Part shown: in pieces, positions 45,791-54,579 of the stretch
Layout: every line of letters starts with the position of its first letter
How positions within the stretch are numbered: the first letter of the stretch is position 1
Source of the DNA: Nostoc sp. PCC 7107
GTDB taxonomy: Bacteria > Cyanobacteriota > Cyanobacteriia > Cyanobacteriales > Nostocaceae
Length of the DNA: 64,000 nt
Reading direction: 5' to 3'
Assembly: GCF_000316625.1 (NCBI RefSeq)
Contig: NC_019676.1
Location: forward strand, 4,048,501 to 4,112,500
Program-made: the position numbers and the translations under genes
Notes under the pieces: model-generated
What the model was told of the DNA's origin: nothing
Databases searched by the model: none
Seen by the model: the letters and a program-made list of their open reading frames with translations, nothing else

Positions 45791-46786
45791 ATGTTCGATC
45801 CATTTTATCCATTTGATTGGTTGGCAAATCAGATTGTCACCCAATTGGGCTTGTCGATTTCATCGCATTTAGGATCGAGTCTGCATTTCTTTCTTTATGA
45901 TGTGCCAAAAGTCTTAACATTACTGATTGTAATTAGCTTTATTGTTGGGACATTTCAAAGCTTTTTAGAACCAGAGCGCGTTCGTTCTTTGCTAGAAGGA
46001 AAGCGCACTTTTGCAGGAAATATTTTGGCGGCAATGGTAGGAATCGTCACACCATTCTGTTCTTGCTCTGCCGTTCCTTTGTTTATCGGCTTTTTGGAAG
46101 CAGGTGTACCTTTAGGCGTGACCTTTTCTTATCTGATGGCAGCGCCAATGGTAAATGAGGTTGCTGTTATCCTTCTTTGGGGATTGTTTGGGTTGAAGGT
46201 GACACTGATCTATATTGGCTTTGGCGTGGGTTTAGCGATCGCTTCTGGATACATCATCGGACTCCTGAAATTAGAAAAATGGGTGGAACCATTTGTTTGG
46301 GAACTGCAAAAATCTCGTCAAGCAACACCTCTAGAAGGGGAAGACAACCTAGAATCAGTGGCGTTAACTTGGGGACAAAGATTTGAGCAAGGAAGATTCC
46401 AATCCAGCGAAATTGTGCGATCGGTGTGGCTTTATGTGGTGGGTGGAATTGCGATCGGTGCAGGGATTCATGGTTATGTGCCGACAGATTTTATTACCCA
46501 ATATGCAGGCGCGAATAATCCCTTTGCAGTGCCGATCGCAGTGATTTTGGGTGTTCCACTCTATGCGAATATTGCGGGTGTAATGCCAATTACTGAAGCT
46601 TTAGTAAATAAAGGAATGCCTATGGGTACAGTTTTAGCTTTCATAATGGCGGTAACAGCACTATCTCTTCCTGAAATGGTGATTCTCAAAAAAGTGCTGC
46701 GACCCCAATTATTAGCCGTATTTATCGGGTTAATGACCATTGGTATTATCAGCATCGGCTACATATTCAACGCCATAATTAATTGA
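45791..46786 (+). CDS. UPF0718/DUF318-family permease (YraQ/ArsP-like)
   Basis: 331 residues with about eight to nine hydrophobic helices. The conserved box TPFCSCSAVPLFIGFLEAG carries the Cys pair of the family, followed by APMVNEVAV. Relatives include ArsP, which exports trivalent organoarsenicals, and uncharacterised Cu/thiol-linked permeases. Paired with the CxxC mini-thioredoxin 12 bp upstream. In this sulfur-rich block the cargo could be a metalloid or a thiol-bound species. Confidence 0.9.
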   Translation: MFDPFYPFDWLANQIVTQLGLSISSHLGSSLHFFLYDVPKVLTLLIVISFIVGTFQSFLEPERVRSLLEGKRTFAGNILAAMVGIVTPFCSCSAVPLFIGFLEAGVPLGVTFSYLMAAPMVNEVAVILLWGLFGLKVTLIYIGFGVGLAIASGYIIGLLKLEKWVEPFVWELQKSRQATPLEGEDNLESVALTWGQRFEQGRFQSSEIVRSVWLYVVGGIAIGAGIHGYVPTDFITQYAGANNPFAVPIAVILGVPLYANIAGVMPITEALVNKGMPMGTVLAFIMAVTALSLPEMVILKKVLRPQLLAVFIGLMTIGIISIGYIFNAIIN

Positions 46787-46813
46787 CTTCCTCTCTTACA
46801 ATTGCGAAATTAT

Positions 46814-47329
46814 ATGATATTTAAGAAACCAATTCAGACCATATTGCTAGGATTTGCTATGTGTTTTTGCCTCTTGCTTGGTGTTGGACACAACCTAGCT
46901 CTAGCAGCAACTCCCACGCAGGCTGAATCAATCTCTCAAGCTAGGATGCAAACTCTATCTGAATCCCCCAATGTAGAATCGGGAGTTGATAGTTTTCTCA
47001 CGTCGATTCCCGCAGGCTACTACACGATCGCCTCTGTCGAAGAGTTAAAAAGCCTGTTAAAAAAGTCTCAGCCCATGCTAATAGATGTGCGAGAAGCGGC
47101 TGAGTATCGTTCTGGGCATATACCTAACGCAATTAACATTCCCCTAAGAACCCTGTCGCAAAATCTGGATCAAATTCCGCGTGATCGCCCTGTGGTGCTG
47201 TACTGTTCCTCCGGCTATCGATCAGCAATGGGGGTAATGACACTGCACCTATTAGGTTATGAGAATGTGCAAGGTTTCCCACCTAGCTTTGCCGGCTGGA
47301 AAAACGCAAAAGAAGCGATCGCCTCCTGA
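46814..47329 (+). CDS. Exported rhodanese-like sulfurtransferase
   Basis: 171 residues from ATG 46814; a TTG at 46802 is an in-frame alternative. The signal peptide (about 1-30, ending LALAATP) targets the periplasm or lumen. The rhodanese domain (about 75-168) has IDVREAAEYRSGHIPNAINI and the catalytic loop YCSSGYRSA. It is the third rhodanese-related gene nearby and the only exported one, so the sulfur chemistry spans both sides of the membrane. It follows the permease gene by 27 bp. Confidence 0.9.
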   Translation: MIFKKPIQTILLGFAMCFCLLLGVGHNLALAATPTQAESISQARMQTLSESPNVESGVDSFLTSIPAGYYTIASVEELKSLLKKSQPMLIDVREAAEYRSGHIPNAINIPLRTLSQNLDQIPRDRPVVLYCSSGYRSAMGVMTLHLLGYENVQGFPPSFAGWKNAKEAIAS

Positions 47330-47526
47330 CTAAATCTACTATCTCCCTATAAAATTCTTAGATTGCCTACCTGCTTCACTTAGCAATGTACTCACCTACC
47401 ACTAAAGTAAGTAGGTTTGTTGGCAATTTATTTGCTCTTAGTTTACTCAGTCCCTGATATTTTACTTTTTTATGTTTTATCCCTTTAGGTATTAGGGAGA
47501 TGCTCATGGGTGATACTTATAAGTAG

Positions 47527-48096
47527 CTAGGCGCAATTAAATATAAAACGCTCAAGAGCATATCCATCCTTAAGGCTTCTGGCTTCAATGCCATCAATAA
47601 TAGCCATCGCTAAATCATAATTATTATCAAACATCTGTCCAGCAATTTCATGAGTCTTCAATTGATGCCACTCCTCCTCAATTCGATTCATTTGAGAACA
47701 ATAGGGTGGTAAGAAAAACAAGTATAGTCCTTGTTCTTGCCATTGTTGCCATCGTTGTTTTGCTTTGTTACTCCGATGCAAGGAGCCATTGTCTTGAACA
47801 ACCACAGTGATTTGACCAGTTTCATCTAAAGTTTGTTGTGCTTTAGCTGCAACCAAATCCATCACTTCAATGTAACGCGGTGTTTTGAACCCACCTTGAA
47901 CTAAGGCATACTCAAAACTGGTTTGAGGTTCCCATAAACCCAAAATGCTAATACGACCACCACGACTACCTACTTGTGGCATGAGTTTTTGGCTACCAAT
48001 ACGGCTGTAACTATAGCTGACAGGACTCCAACGACAACATCCAGATTCGTCAAGGTATTTCAGTTCAACATAACCATCTGCTGCCGCTTGCTTCAA
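47527..48096 (-). CDS. IS630 transposase, C-terminal DDE part (second frame)
   Basis: 189 residues with the catalytic acidic residues in YLDESG, VVQDNGSLHRS and LPPYCSQMNRIEEEW. Its frame runs back to the A8 run in the upstream ORF, where a -1 shift gives KKGWRWKRTRHSHKG in continuation. So the listed ATG is probably not a real start; the product is likely made as a fusion. Confidence 0.85.
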   Translation of the reverse strand: MKQAAADGYVELKYLDESGCCRWSPVSYSYSRIGSQKLMPQVGSRGGRISILGLWEPQTSFEYALVQGGFKTPRYIEVMDLVAAKAQQTLDETGQITVVVQDNGSLHRSNKAKQRWQQWQEQGLYLFFLPPYCSQMNRIEEEWHQLKTHEIAGQMFDNNYDLAMAIIDGIEARSLKDGYALERFIFNCA

Positions 48097-48101
48097 GATA
48101 T

Positions 48102-48587
48102 CTAGGTCTGCTTGTTTAAGTTCTCGTTTGTCTGGATCTTGTTTCCCTTTATGGCTATGACGCGTGCGTTTCCATCTCCAGCCTTTTTTTTGAGCAAACG
48201 TCGCAGACGGTCTGGACTGAGCTGTACATTTCTCTGTTGAGCCAACTTTTGTGATAACTGCAAACTGTTATAGGTACGGGGTTCTACCTCTAAACAATGC
48301 TCTAAGTATGCTAAGTCCGCTTCCAGCCATTTACGCTTTGCTCCTCGTCCTGCTCTTTCCCACAATCCCCCCAATCCCAAGCTCTGCCATCGCCGCAGTG
48401 TTGCTCTTACCGTATGTTCGTGACATTCAAAAATCTGGGCAATTGCTGGTACATTCCATCCTTGAGCATTTAATCGAATCATGTGGGCGCGATCTCGTGT
48501 GCGTTGAGGAACGGTTGTCGCTTCTCGCAACTGAGCCAGTGTCAAATCTTCTAAATCTGTTAATGTCACTCGTAATGGAGCAGGCAT
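48102..48587 (-). CDS. IS630 transposase, N-terminal DNA-binding part (first frame)
   Basis: 161 residues, with the helix-turn-helix AQGWNVPAIAQIFECHEHTV followed by a second DNA-binding unit to LRRLLKKK. Past the A8 run (48184-48191) the encoded residues no longer look like transposase, whereas the -1 frame does. Either programmed frameshifting or a slippage mutation. Confidence 0.82.
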   Translation of the reverse strand: MPAPLRVTLTDLEDLTLAQLREATTVPQRTRDRAHMIRLNAQGWNVPAIAQIFECHEHTVRATLRRWQSLGLGGLWERAGRGAKRKWLEADLAYLEHCLEVEPRTYNSLQLSQKLAQQRNVQLSPDRLRRLLKKKAGDGNARVIAIKGNKIQTNENLNKQT

Positions 48588-48644
48588 CTAGTCGCATCTG
48601 TTTTTGAACTCACTTTATCTTATATTTAATTGCAACCAGCTACT

Positions 48645-49176
48645 TACTTCGTAAAAGTAAAAGTGCTGGCAAGCGTATCAAAACTGTCTCTCTAATTTTA
48701 TGATTTGGGAAAATAATCATAAAAAATGAAAGTATAAATACTCTTATACTATGGTAGATTGATGTTTGATTTCTAGGATTATTTGGTTGATTGAAAAAAC
48801 CTCACCTTTTCATCTTAGGTATGAAAATAAATCAAGCGATCACCAGATAAAAATTCAACAATGTACTAGTTTTGCCAAGCATATTTTCTCAGATTTAGTT
48901 GCAGATTTTTTAAATTTTACCTTGTTGTACTAGTCCCATAAGCCTTTTCAAAATCAGCAAAGAGGGGCTTGTTCCCATAGAAAATACTTTTAAAAACGAT
49001 TTAAATAATGTTTGAATTGTATAACTTATACTAAAACCTTCAAAAGGTAGAGGTTATATATTTAAAAGTTTGTAAATATTAAATGTGCTGCAAAACAAAA
49101 TCAAGCATAGATTTAATCTTAAGCTTGACGCTAATAAAGCCAAAATTCATAATTTCAACACACTAGAGCAATTATC
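48645..49176. other. AT-rich intergenic stretch, no gene seen
   Basis: About 530 bases between the IS630 and the coiled-coil gene. No ORF of note. Several TATACT-like hexamers (near 48745 and 49025) could be promoter elements; nothing firm. Confidence 0.6.
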
Positions 49177-49602
49177 ATGAGTACTGCAATTGATAACTTC
49201 ACTAAAAATCTGCATGACAATTTAGAAGCAGTTGAAGAACGGGTAAAATCGCTGAAGGCAAGTATTCAATCTGCGCCGAAAAAAACTCAAGTTGAAATTG
49301 AATCTCAACTCGACGAAGCAAAAACAAAGCTAGATGCTAAAAAACACGAATTTGATGAGTATCGGGCAAAGCTAAAAACTCAGTTTGAGGAAAAAGAATC
49401 TGAAGTGAAGTCCCATGTCGAGGAATGGAAAACGAGCCGCAAAGTAAAGAAACTTGAACATCGGGCAGATAAAGCTGAAAACCATGCAGCTACAGCAACC
49501 TTTTTAGCGATCGCCACCCTTGAAGAAGCTGAAAAAGCCACCTTAGAAGCGATCGCCGCCAGACTAGATGCTGAAACTGCTGCGGTAACTACAAAAAAGT
49601 AA
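49177..49602 (+). CDS. Coiled-coil protein of unknown function
   Basis: 141 residues, highly charged (Lys, Glu) and almost wholly helical: from about 15 to 100 it has heptad-like spacing (LEAVEERVKSLKASI, VEIESQLDEAKTKLDAKK), and the last 40 residues are Ala-rich. No signal peptide or membrane helix. It resembles phasin- or apolipoprotein-like helical proteins only in composition. It begins a run of stress-type genes. Function not recognised. Confidence 0.75.
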   Translation: MSTAIDNFTKNLHDNLEAVEERVKSLKASIQSAPKKTQVEIESQLDEAKTKLDAKKHEFDEYRAKLKTQFEEKESEVKSHVEEWKTSRKVKKLEHRADKAENHAATATFLAIATLEEAEKATLEAIAARLDAETAAVTTKK

Positions 49603-49651
49603 AACCAAGCTTGTCTGAGAACTATTTGACATATATACAGGAGCCAAACTC

Positions 49652-50191
49652 ATGACATATACACATACCGTTGTTGCCCATTTCCCTTCCCATGCAGAAG
49701 CAGAAAGGGTTGTATTGGAGCTACAAAAATCAGGCTTCGATATGCAAAAGCTCTCGATCATTGGTAAAGACTATCAAACCACAGAAAATGTGCGGGGATT
49801 TCTCACCTGGAAAGATACAGCCAAAACTGGAGCTACTGGAGGTGCTTATTGGGGTAGCTTCGTCGGCGGTTTATTTGGCATTTTAGCAGGGGCTGGAGTA
49901 GTATTTATTCCCGGAGTCGCGCCTATCATCATTGCTGGCCCCATTGTGGGAGTATTGGCAGGTTGGTTGGAAGGAACCCTTGTTGGTGGCGCTAGTGCTG
50001 CTGCTGTCGGAGGACTAGCAGGTGCGTTATCTGGGTTAGGAATACCCAAGCACGAGATACTCAGGTACGAGACTAAAATCCAAGCAGGCGAGTTCATCAT
50101 CCTGGTGACAGGTAATAAGGATGATGTTAGTCAAGCGAAGCAAATGCTAGGCAAAATCAGTCATGAAATCAGCTTGTCAGTCCCTGTTTAA
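49652..50191 (+). CDS. General stress protein 17M-like glycine-zipper protein
   Basis: 179 residues with RBS AGGAG. An N-terminal alpha/beta segment (VVAHFPSHAEAERVVLEL) resembles the heat-induced 17M/YflT domain. The middle (about 55-130) is a glycine- and alanine-rich membrane zipper, and the C-terminus returns to a soluble YETKIQAGEFIILVTG segment. Such proteins are often stress-induced; the exact role is unknown. It follows the coiled-coil gene by 49 bp. Confidence 0.8.
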   Translation: MTYTHTVVAHFPSHAEAERVVLELQKSGFDMQKLSIIGKDYQTTENVRGFLTWKDTAKTGATGGAYWGSFVGGLFGILAGAGVVFIPGVAPIIIAGPIVGVLAGWLEGTLVGGASAAAVGGLAGALSGLGIPKHEILRYETKIQAGEFIILVTGNKDDVSQAKQMLGKISHEISLSVPV

Positions 50192-50239
50192 GGCTTTGAA
50201 CTATTAACCTGCCAACATTAGACATCTAGTGACAAACAA

Positions 50240-50270
50240 TGTAGAGACTTAGCAGTGCTATGTCTCTACA
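50240..50270. terminator. 9-bp perfect hairpin, terminator-like
   Basis: TGTAGAGAC (50240-50248) pairs with GTCTCTACA (50262-50270) around a 13-base loop, 48 bases after the 17M-like gene. Similar GTAGAGAC/GTCTCTAC hairpins are common in Nostocales intergenic DNA. No strong T run follows. Confidence 0.55.
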
Positions 50271-50367
50271 AAGGTTATGGATAACGCATATTTAAATTCG
50301 GTGGATATTTATAAAGAGTCATTATGATTCGACAACTAACTAAAAGGCAAAACCAGGAAATTATTTG

Positions 50368-50694
50368 ATGACAACCGCCAAAAATCATAGCCACTATTTT
50401 CAAAATATTAGCCATCTGCACAGCATACTTGCACCCATTATGTTGTTGCCTTTATTGCTAACAACAATTACAGGAACAGTTTATCAGATAGTTGATTTGG
50501 CAGGTAAAAAAGATGGTTTTCACTGGTTATTACATTGGCATAAGGGAGACTTTGGCGCACTTAATCTAGAAGTCATTTATCCCTTCCTGAATGCTCTTGG
50601 CTTGTTTGTGTTACTTTTTACGGGAATTTCTATGTGGCTTCATATACAGCATACTTCTAAAAAGCAATTTACTGAGGTTCAAACCAATGATTAG
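50368..50694 (+). CDS. Small membrane protein, PepSY-TM-like
   Basis: 108 residues from ATG 50368 (a TTG lies one codon earlier), with AGGAAA upstream. Two hydrophobic helices: LAPIMLLPLLLTTITGTVYQI and a second near 70-92 (ALGLFVLLFTGISMWLH). His residues flank both helices (HLHS, HWLLHWHKGDFG, WLHIQH). The TITG pattern after helix 1 recalls PepSY-TM iron/heme-linked membrane proteins. The stop overlaps the ferrochelatase-like gene by 8 bp, so the two are translationally coupled. Confidence 0.72.
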   Translation: MTTAKNHSHYFQNISHLHSILAPIMLLPLLLTTITGTVYQIVDLAGKKDGFHWLLHWHKGDFGALNLEVIYPFLNALGLFVLLFTGISMWLHIQHTSKKQFTEVQTND

Positions 50695-51796
50695 TCATGA
50701 ATCTCAAGCAACGCAGCCCGTCGCAACCCACAACCACAATCGCGTTGCAGTTTTGCTTGCAGGGTATGGTGAAGTGCAATCTTACCGCGATCTGAGTCGT
50801 TACAATCAAGCTGCAAGTAAGTACATCGCGGCTCAGTTTGTGCCGATTCCAGAGTGGCTATATCCTACTGCTGGTTGGCTTCTGGCACTTCAAGATTTGT
50901 ACAATTTTGGAGTCAAGCACCATCATTTCATGTCGCCCGAAAATGAGCTTTTTGAAAAACAACGTCTTGGTATCGAAGAACAGTTACAACAGCGATGGAG
51001 AAATCGGGTGCAGGTTTTCAAAGGCTTTTATTTCTGTCAACCTTTTGTGCAAGAAGTTGTAGCAGATATCATTGAGCAAGGCTTTGAGAATTTGCTGATT
51101 TATCCTTTACTGGTGGTTGATTCTGCATTCACTGGCAAAATAGCTGTAGAGCAAGTTAATGAAGTGATTGCTGCAACCACATCTGTGAATGAGCCTCAAC
51201 ATTCGAGCTTCAAGGCTGTTCGATATATTCCAGCCTTTGCGACTGAGCCTAGCTACATTGATTTGATGGTGCGTCGGATTAAAGAAACTCTGAATCAGCT
51301 ATTCGCGGGTCGTTTCTTTGAGTCTCAGATTGGCATTATATTAACCGTTCACGGTGGCCCAGAAAAAGCGCAAGGACTGTTAACCGGGGTAATTGATGGA
51401 CAAGCTCTTTACGATCGCGTCCAATCACAATTACAGCATCAATATCCCCTAGTCTCCATCGGTTGGGTAAATCATGATACGCCTTTCATCAAATGGTCAC
51501 AGCCCAATCTCAAACAAGCGGCGAAAAGTTTGATTAAATCAGGGGCGCAAGTTATTCTGTTTCAACCACTCGGTTGGGTGACAGATAATTATGAAACCAT
51601 TCTTGAAGTTGAGGATGCAATTCAACCTTTGCAGCGTCAGTATCCCAATGTGAATTACACAAGGCTCGGTTGTGTCAATGACGATCCTGATTTTCTGAAA
51701 ATAGCCGCAGAATGGGCAAATCCTCATATTGAAGCTATGCTGTCAGTGCCGCAAAATCATGAGCATATTAAAACTAGAAGACTTGATTTTGACTGA
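50687..51796 (+). CDS. Ferrochelatase-family protein
   Basis: 369 residues from ATG 50687. Family features: early VAVLLAGYGEVQ, the His region LTVHGGPEKAQGL, HDTPFIKW, and late PLGWVTDNYETILEVED, equivalent to the PIGFVSDHxETLxEID box of HemH. It lacks the C-terminal chlorophyll-binding-like helix of the usual cyanobacterial enzyme and looks diverged, so it is likely a second copy or a paralogue with another metal or tetrapyrrole. Coupled by overlap to the PepSY-like gene and followed by a ZIP transporter, which hints at metal supply. Confidence 0.82.
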   Translation: MISHESQATQPVATHNHNRVAVLLAGYGEVQSYRDLSRYNQAASKYIAAQFVPIPEWLYPTAGWLLALQDLYNFGVKHHHFMSPENELFEKQRLGIEEQLQQRWRNRVQVFKGFYFCQPFVQEVVADIIEQGFENLLIYPLLVVDSAFTGKIAVEQVNEVIAATTSVNEPQHSSFKAVRYIPAFATEPSYIDLMVRRIKETLNQLFAGRFFESQIGIILTVHGGPEKAQGLLTGVIDGQALYDRVQSQLQHQYPLVSIGWVNHDTPFIKWSQPNLKQAAKSLIKSGAQVILFQPLGWVTDNYETILEVEDAIQPLQRQYPNVNYTRLGCVNDDPDFLKIAAEWANPHIEAMLSVPQNHEHIKTRRLDFD

Positions 51797-51822
51797 AATG
51801 TTACGACTAGCGGAGCCTGACT

Positions 51823-52554
51823 ATGCAGGAATTTCTCTTTGCTCTCACATTGTCAGCTTTGCCCGTTGTCAGTAACTTCATGGGAGCAATGATTGCTGAA
51901 GCCTTACCGACATCCAAACAAACATTAGGACTGGCATTGCACGCTGCTGCTGGCGTGCTACTGGCGATCGCATCTACTGAACTCATACCTAGAGTTTTGA
52001 TCGCCAAACCCGTTTGGGCAACGATTCTAGCATTGTTCTTGGGTGGAGCTTTTTTTGTGTGGGTGAATCAACTTCTCAAGTTAAGCAAGAATCGACTCCG
52101 TGGTATCGATCTCAATACTGTGAGTTTGGCGATTTTTCTCAGCATTGCGATCGACTTATTTGGCGATGGATTAATGATTGGCACCAGTCTGACGATAGCG
52201 CCGCATTTAGGGGTGGTGCTGGCATCAGCAAGAGTTGTAGCGCACATTCCCGAAGGATTTGTGACCAATGCAGCATTTAAGAGTCAAAATTTGCCGCAAA
52301 TAGAGCGATTTTTGTTACTTGCTGCATTTATTATCCCTGTTTGGCTGGGTACGACACTGGGCTATTGGGGATTGCGCGGACAAGCTGATCTTCCCAAGTT
52401 AGTGGTGCTGGCTTTTACAACAGGTACTTTAATCACGGCGATCGCAGAAGAAATTATTCCGGAAGCGCATCAAACTCAAGATACAAACTGGTCTATCTTG
52501 ACATTTATCGGAAGTTTTGCACTTTCAATGTTGTTCTCATCATATCTTGAATAG
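51823..52554 (+). CDS. ZIP-family metal transporter
   Basis: 243 residues with about eight hydrophobic helices. Metal-site motifs are visible: ALHAAAGVLLAIASTELIP, IAIDLFGDGLMIG and HIPEGFVTNAAF, plus AIAEEIIPEAH near the end. ZIP proteins bring zinc, iron or manganese into the cytoplasm. It lies 26 bp after the ferrochelatase-like gene, probably in one operon. A decayed copy of its leader region appears at 62912-62961. Confidence 0.88.
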   Translation: MQEFLFALTLSALPVVSNFMGAMIAEALPTSKQTLGLALHAAAGVLLAIASTELIPRVLIAKPVWATILALFLGGAFFVWVNQLLKLSKNRLRGIDLNTVSLAIFLSIAIDLFGDGLMIGTSLTIAPHLGVVLASARVVAHIPEGFVTNAAFKSQNLPQIERFLLLAAFIIPVWLGTTLGYWGLRGQADLPKLVVLAFTTGTLITAIAEEIIPEAHQTQDTNWSILTFIGSFALSMLFSSYLE

Positions 52555-52725
52555 CTAAAACTCTCTTTCCCCCTACCCCTTGCCATTTGTCGCCGCCTTC
52601 TCTGTATTCGGTGTTTATCACTGCGGAGATCGTCTTTGTTGGCGTAGTTATCGGTATAGTATTCCCCACGGATCGCTACTAAAGATGTACCAAGCGCAGA
52701 ATAACCCGCAATCGAGAGGTCAGTG

Positions 52726-53667
52726 ATGCCAACGACAACAGATTTTAAAGACTATTACGCAGTTCTGGGAGTGAGCAAAACCGCAACTCCTGAAGAAATC
52801 AAACGGGCCTACCGCAAACTTGCCCGAAAATATCATCCTGACCTCAATCCTGGAGATAAAGACGCAGAAGCGAAGTTCAAAGACCTGAACGAAGCGAATG
52901 AGGTACTCTCTGATCCAGAAAAGCGGCAGAAATACGATCGCTTTGGTCAGCATTGGAATCACCCTGGTTACACTGAAGCGCCACCACCTAGCGGAACTAA
53001 TGTTGCAGGCGACTTCGATCAGTACGGCGATTTTGATTCGTTTATCAACGATCTGCTGGGTCGATCGCGGCGTAAAACCTCTACTGGTGGCTTTGATGAT
53101 TTTAGTGGGGGATTTCGTTCTCAAGCTCCCGCACCGGATACTGAAGCTGCGATCGCCCTGACATTTTCCGAAGCGTTTCACGGTGTCCAAAAACGGCTGC
53201 AACTCGATGAGGAAACAATCAACGTCCGTATTCCCGCAGGCGCAAAGCCTGGAAGTAGAATTCGCATCAAAGGTAAAGGTCGTCCTAGTCCCTTCTCTCA
53301 ACAGCGTGGCGATTTATATTTAACTATCGAAGTGTTACCCCATCCCTTCTTTCGATTTGAAGGCGATAACTTGGTTTGCGAAATTCCCATTCGCCCTGAT
53401 GAAGCGGTTTTAGGCGCAGAAATTAGCGTACCAACCCCCGATGGTAGCGTAACGATGAAAATTCCCAAAGGAGTGCGATCGGGGCAATCGCTGAGACTGC
53501 GCGGCAAAGGCTGGACATTGCCAAAAGGGGGACGAGGTGATTTATTTGCCAAACTTCAGATTGTCACGCCGCAAGACCTGAGTGCGATTGAGGAAGAATA
53601 CTACGAAAAAATCCAGGCAAATACTAGCTTTAACCCACGCGCCCAGTTAGAGGAGATTAAGTTATGA
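52726..53667 (+). CDS. DnaJ-class co-chaperone, CbpA type
   Basis: 313 residues from ATG 52726, with GAGAGG upstream; the preceding GTG is in frame but less likely. The J domain (about 6-75) has the HPD motif in [11 protein letters not shown] Gly/Phe linker follows, then the two C-terminal substrate-binding domains ([19 protein letters not shown] and [17 protein letters not shown]). No cysteine zinc finger, so this is the CbpA type, which works with DnaK. Overlaps cbpM by ATGA. Confidence 0.92.
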   Translation: MPTTTDFKDYYAVLGVSKTATPEEIKRAYRKLARKYHPDLNPGDKDAEAKFKDLNEANEVLSDPEKRQKYDRFGQHWNHPGYTEAPPPSGTNVAGDFDQYGDFDSFINDLLGRSRRKTSTGGFDDFSGGFRSQAPAPDTEAAIALTFSEAFHGVQKRLQLDEETINVRIPAGAKPGSRIRIKGKGRPSPFSQQRGDLYLTIEVLPHPFFRFEGDNLVCEIPIRPDEAVLGAEISVPTPDGSVTMKIPKGVRSGQSLRLRGKGWTLPKGGRGDLFAKLQIVTPQDLSAIEEEYYEKIQANTSFNPRAQLEEIKL

Positions 53668-53975
53668 CCTTCAGCCTTTCAAAAACCGTGGTTTCACCCG
53701 AAGGCGAAAAACTCTACACCTTTGAATATGCCGCATCAATAACTGAGACTTCGATTAGCGTTGTGCAGGTTTATGTTGAGTTAGGCGTAATCGAAGCGAT
53801 TGGTGATTTGCTGCATTCCCGTGCGATCGCGCGAATTGCTCAGATTCAACGCTTGCGTCAAGATTTGGGGCTAAACGTAGTCGGCGCGGCAATGGTGCTA
53901 GATATGGCGACTGAAATTGCCCAATTACGGGCGCAGCTAAAGGTGTATCAGTCTCATCCCTCTCACTCATTATGA
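53664..53975 (+). CDS. cbpM: Chaperone modulator CbpM-like (MerR-type) protein
   Basis: 103 residues. A MerR-like helix-turn-helix region is visible ([20 protein letters not shown]), then a helix [21 protein letters not shown] and a C-terminal coil, as in CbpM, which binds the J domain of CbpA and inhibits it. It overlaps the dnaJ-type gene by 4 bp and its own stop overlaps by ATGA the original start of the channel gene now split by IS630. Confidence 0.88.
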   Translation: MTFSLSKTVVSPEGEKLYTFEYAASITETSISVVQVYVELGVIEAIGDLLHSRAIARIAQIQRLRQDLGLNVVGAAMVLDMATEIAQLRAQLKVYQSHPSHSL

Positions 53976-54007
53976 GCTATCTGAACCAACAGACAAAGCC
54001 GGCGTTA
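53972..54007 (+). pseudogene. 5' fragment of the voltage-gated channel gene, cut off by IS630
   Basis: ATG 53972 overlaps the cbpM stop by ATGA. Twelve codons ([12 protein letters not shown]) run to the IS edge at 54008. Beyond the IS, from 55157, the channel frame continues DQERSEVLQQLEDW. Joining the two at the shared TTA codon gives an uninterrupted frame, so this was the native start. Confidence 0.75.
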
Positions 54008-54072
54008 TACCAATTTGAAAAAAGAATGCGACAAATGGTAAAAATAGACAGAAGTAGCATTCAGGGTATGTG

Positions 54073-54579
54073 ATGGTAGGGGTAACACAAATCGAGATAG
54101 AAGAAAGTGTCGAGGAACTAGAGAAGTTGCTCAAACATCAAAAACAGTCTCGGAGCAAAGAACGTATACAAGCCCTATATCTGATTAAAGGGCAAGAAAT
54201 GAGTGTAAGTGAGATTGCTAAAATCTTGGGAAAACATCGAGCTACAGTACATCGATGGTTGGCAGATTATCGAGAAGGAGGAATTGAGGCGGTTGTTGAA
54301 TTTGGAACGAGTTCAGGTCGAAAAAGAGCAATACCAGATTGGGCTGTATCGAGTTTGAAAAAACAACTCGAACAACCAGAAGGTGGGTTTCAACGGTACA
54401 CACAAATACAACATTGGTTAGAAAAAACCTTGGGTGTGCAAGCTGAGTACGCAACTGTACATCATCTGGCACGTTACAGGCTCAAAGCCAAGCTGAAAGT
54501 CCCACGTCCGCGTAACCGAAAACAGGACGAAGAAAAACTAGAGTCTTTTAAAAAAAACTCGGTGATGACTTGCAATTAA
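54073..54579 (+). CDS. IS630 transposase, N-terminal DNA-binding part (first frame)
   Basis: 168 residues with a helix-turn-helix (SEIAKILGKHRATVHRWL) and a second DNA-binding unit (IQHWLEKTLGVQAEYATVH). After the A8 run at 54550 the residues lose similarity, while the -1 frame continues KKLGDDLQLIAQYSA. It resembles the arrangement in the other IS630 of this window, though the two transposases are different. Confidence 0.82.
   Translation: MVGVTQIEIEESVEELEKLLKHQKQSRSKERIQALYLIKGQEMSVSEIAKILGKHRATVHRWLADYREGGIEAVVEFGTSSGRKRAIPDWAVSSLKKQLEQPEGGFQRYTQIQHWLEKTLGVQAEYATVHHLARYRLKAKLKVPRPRNRKQDEEKLESFKKNSVMTCN

Larger units (their letters stand above)
47522..48644 (-). mobile_element. IS630-family insertion sequence, about 1.12 kb, TA duplication
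   Basis: Terminal inverted repeats of 25 bp match at 22 positions (47522-47546 against 48620-48644; both ends start AGTAGCT). TA flanks both sides at 47520-47521 and 48645-48646, the target duplication expected for IS630. The transposase is on the - strand in two overlapping frames joined at a run of eight A (48184-48191 on the other strand). Confidence 0.88.

Noticed and set aside
48251-48607. 118-codon + strand ORF
   Set aside because: Antisense shadow of the IS630 transposase N-terminal part.
52720-53301. 193-codon - strand ORF
   Set aside because: Antisense to the dnaJ-type gene, which has J domain and C-terminal motifs.
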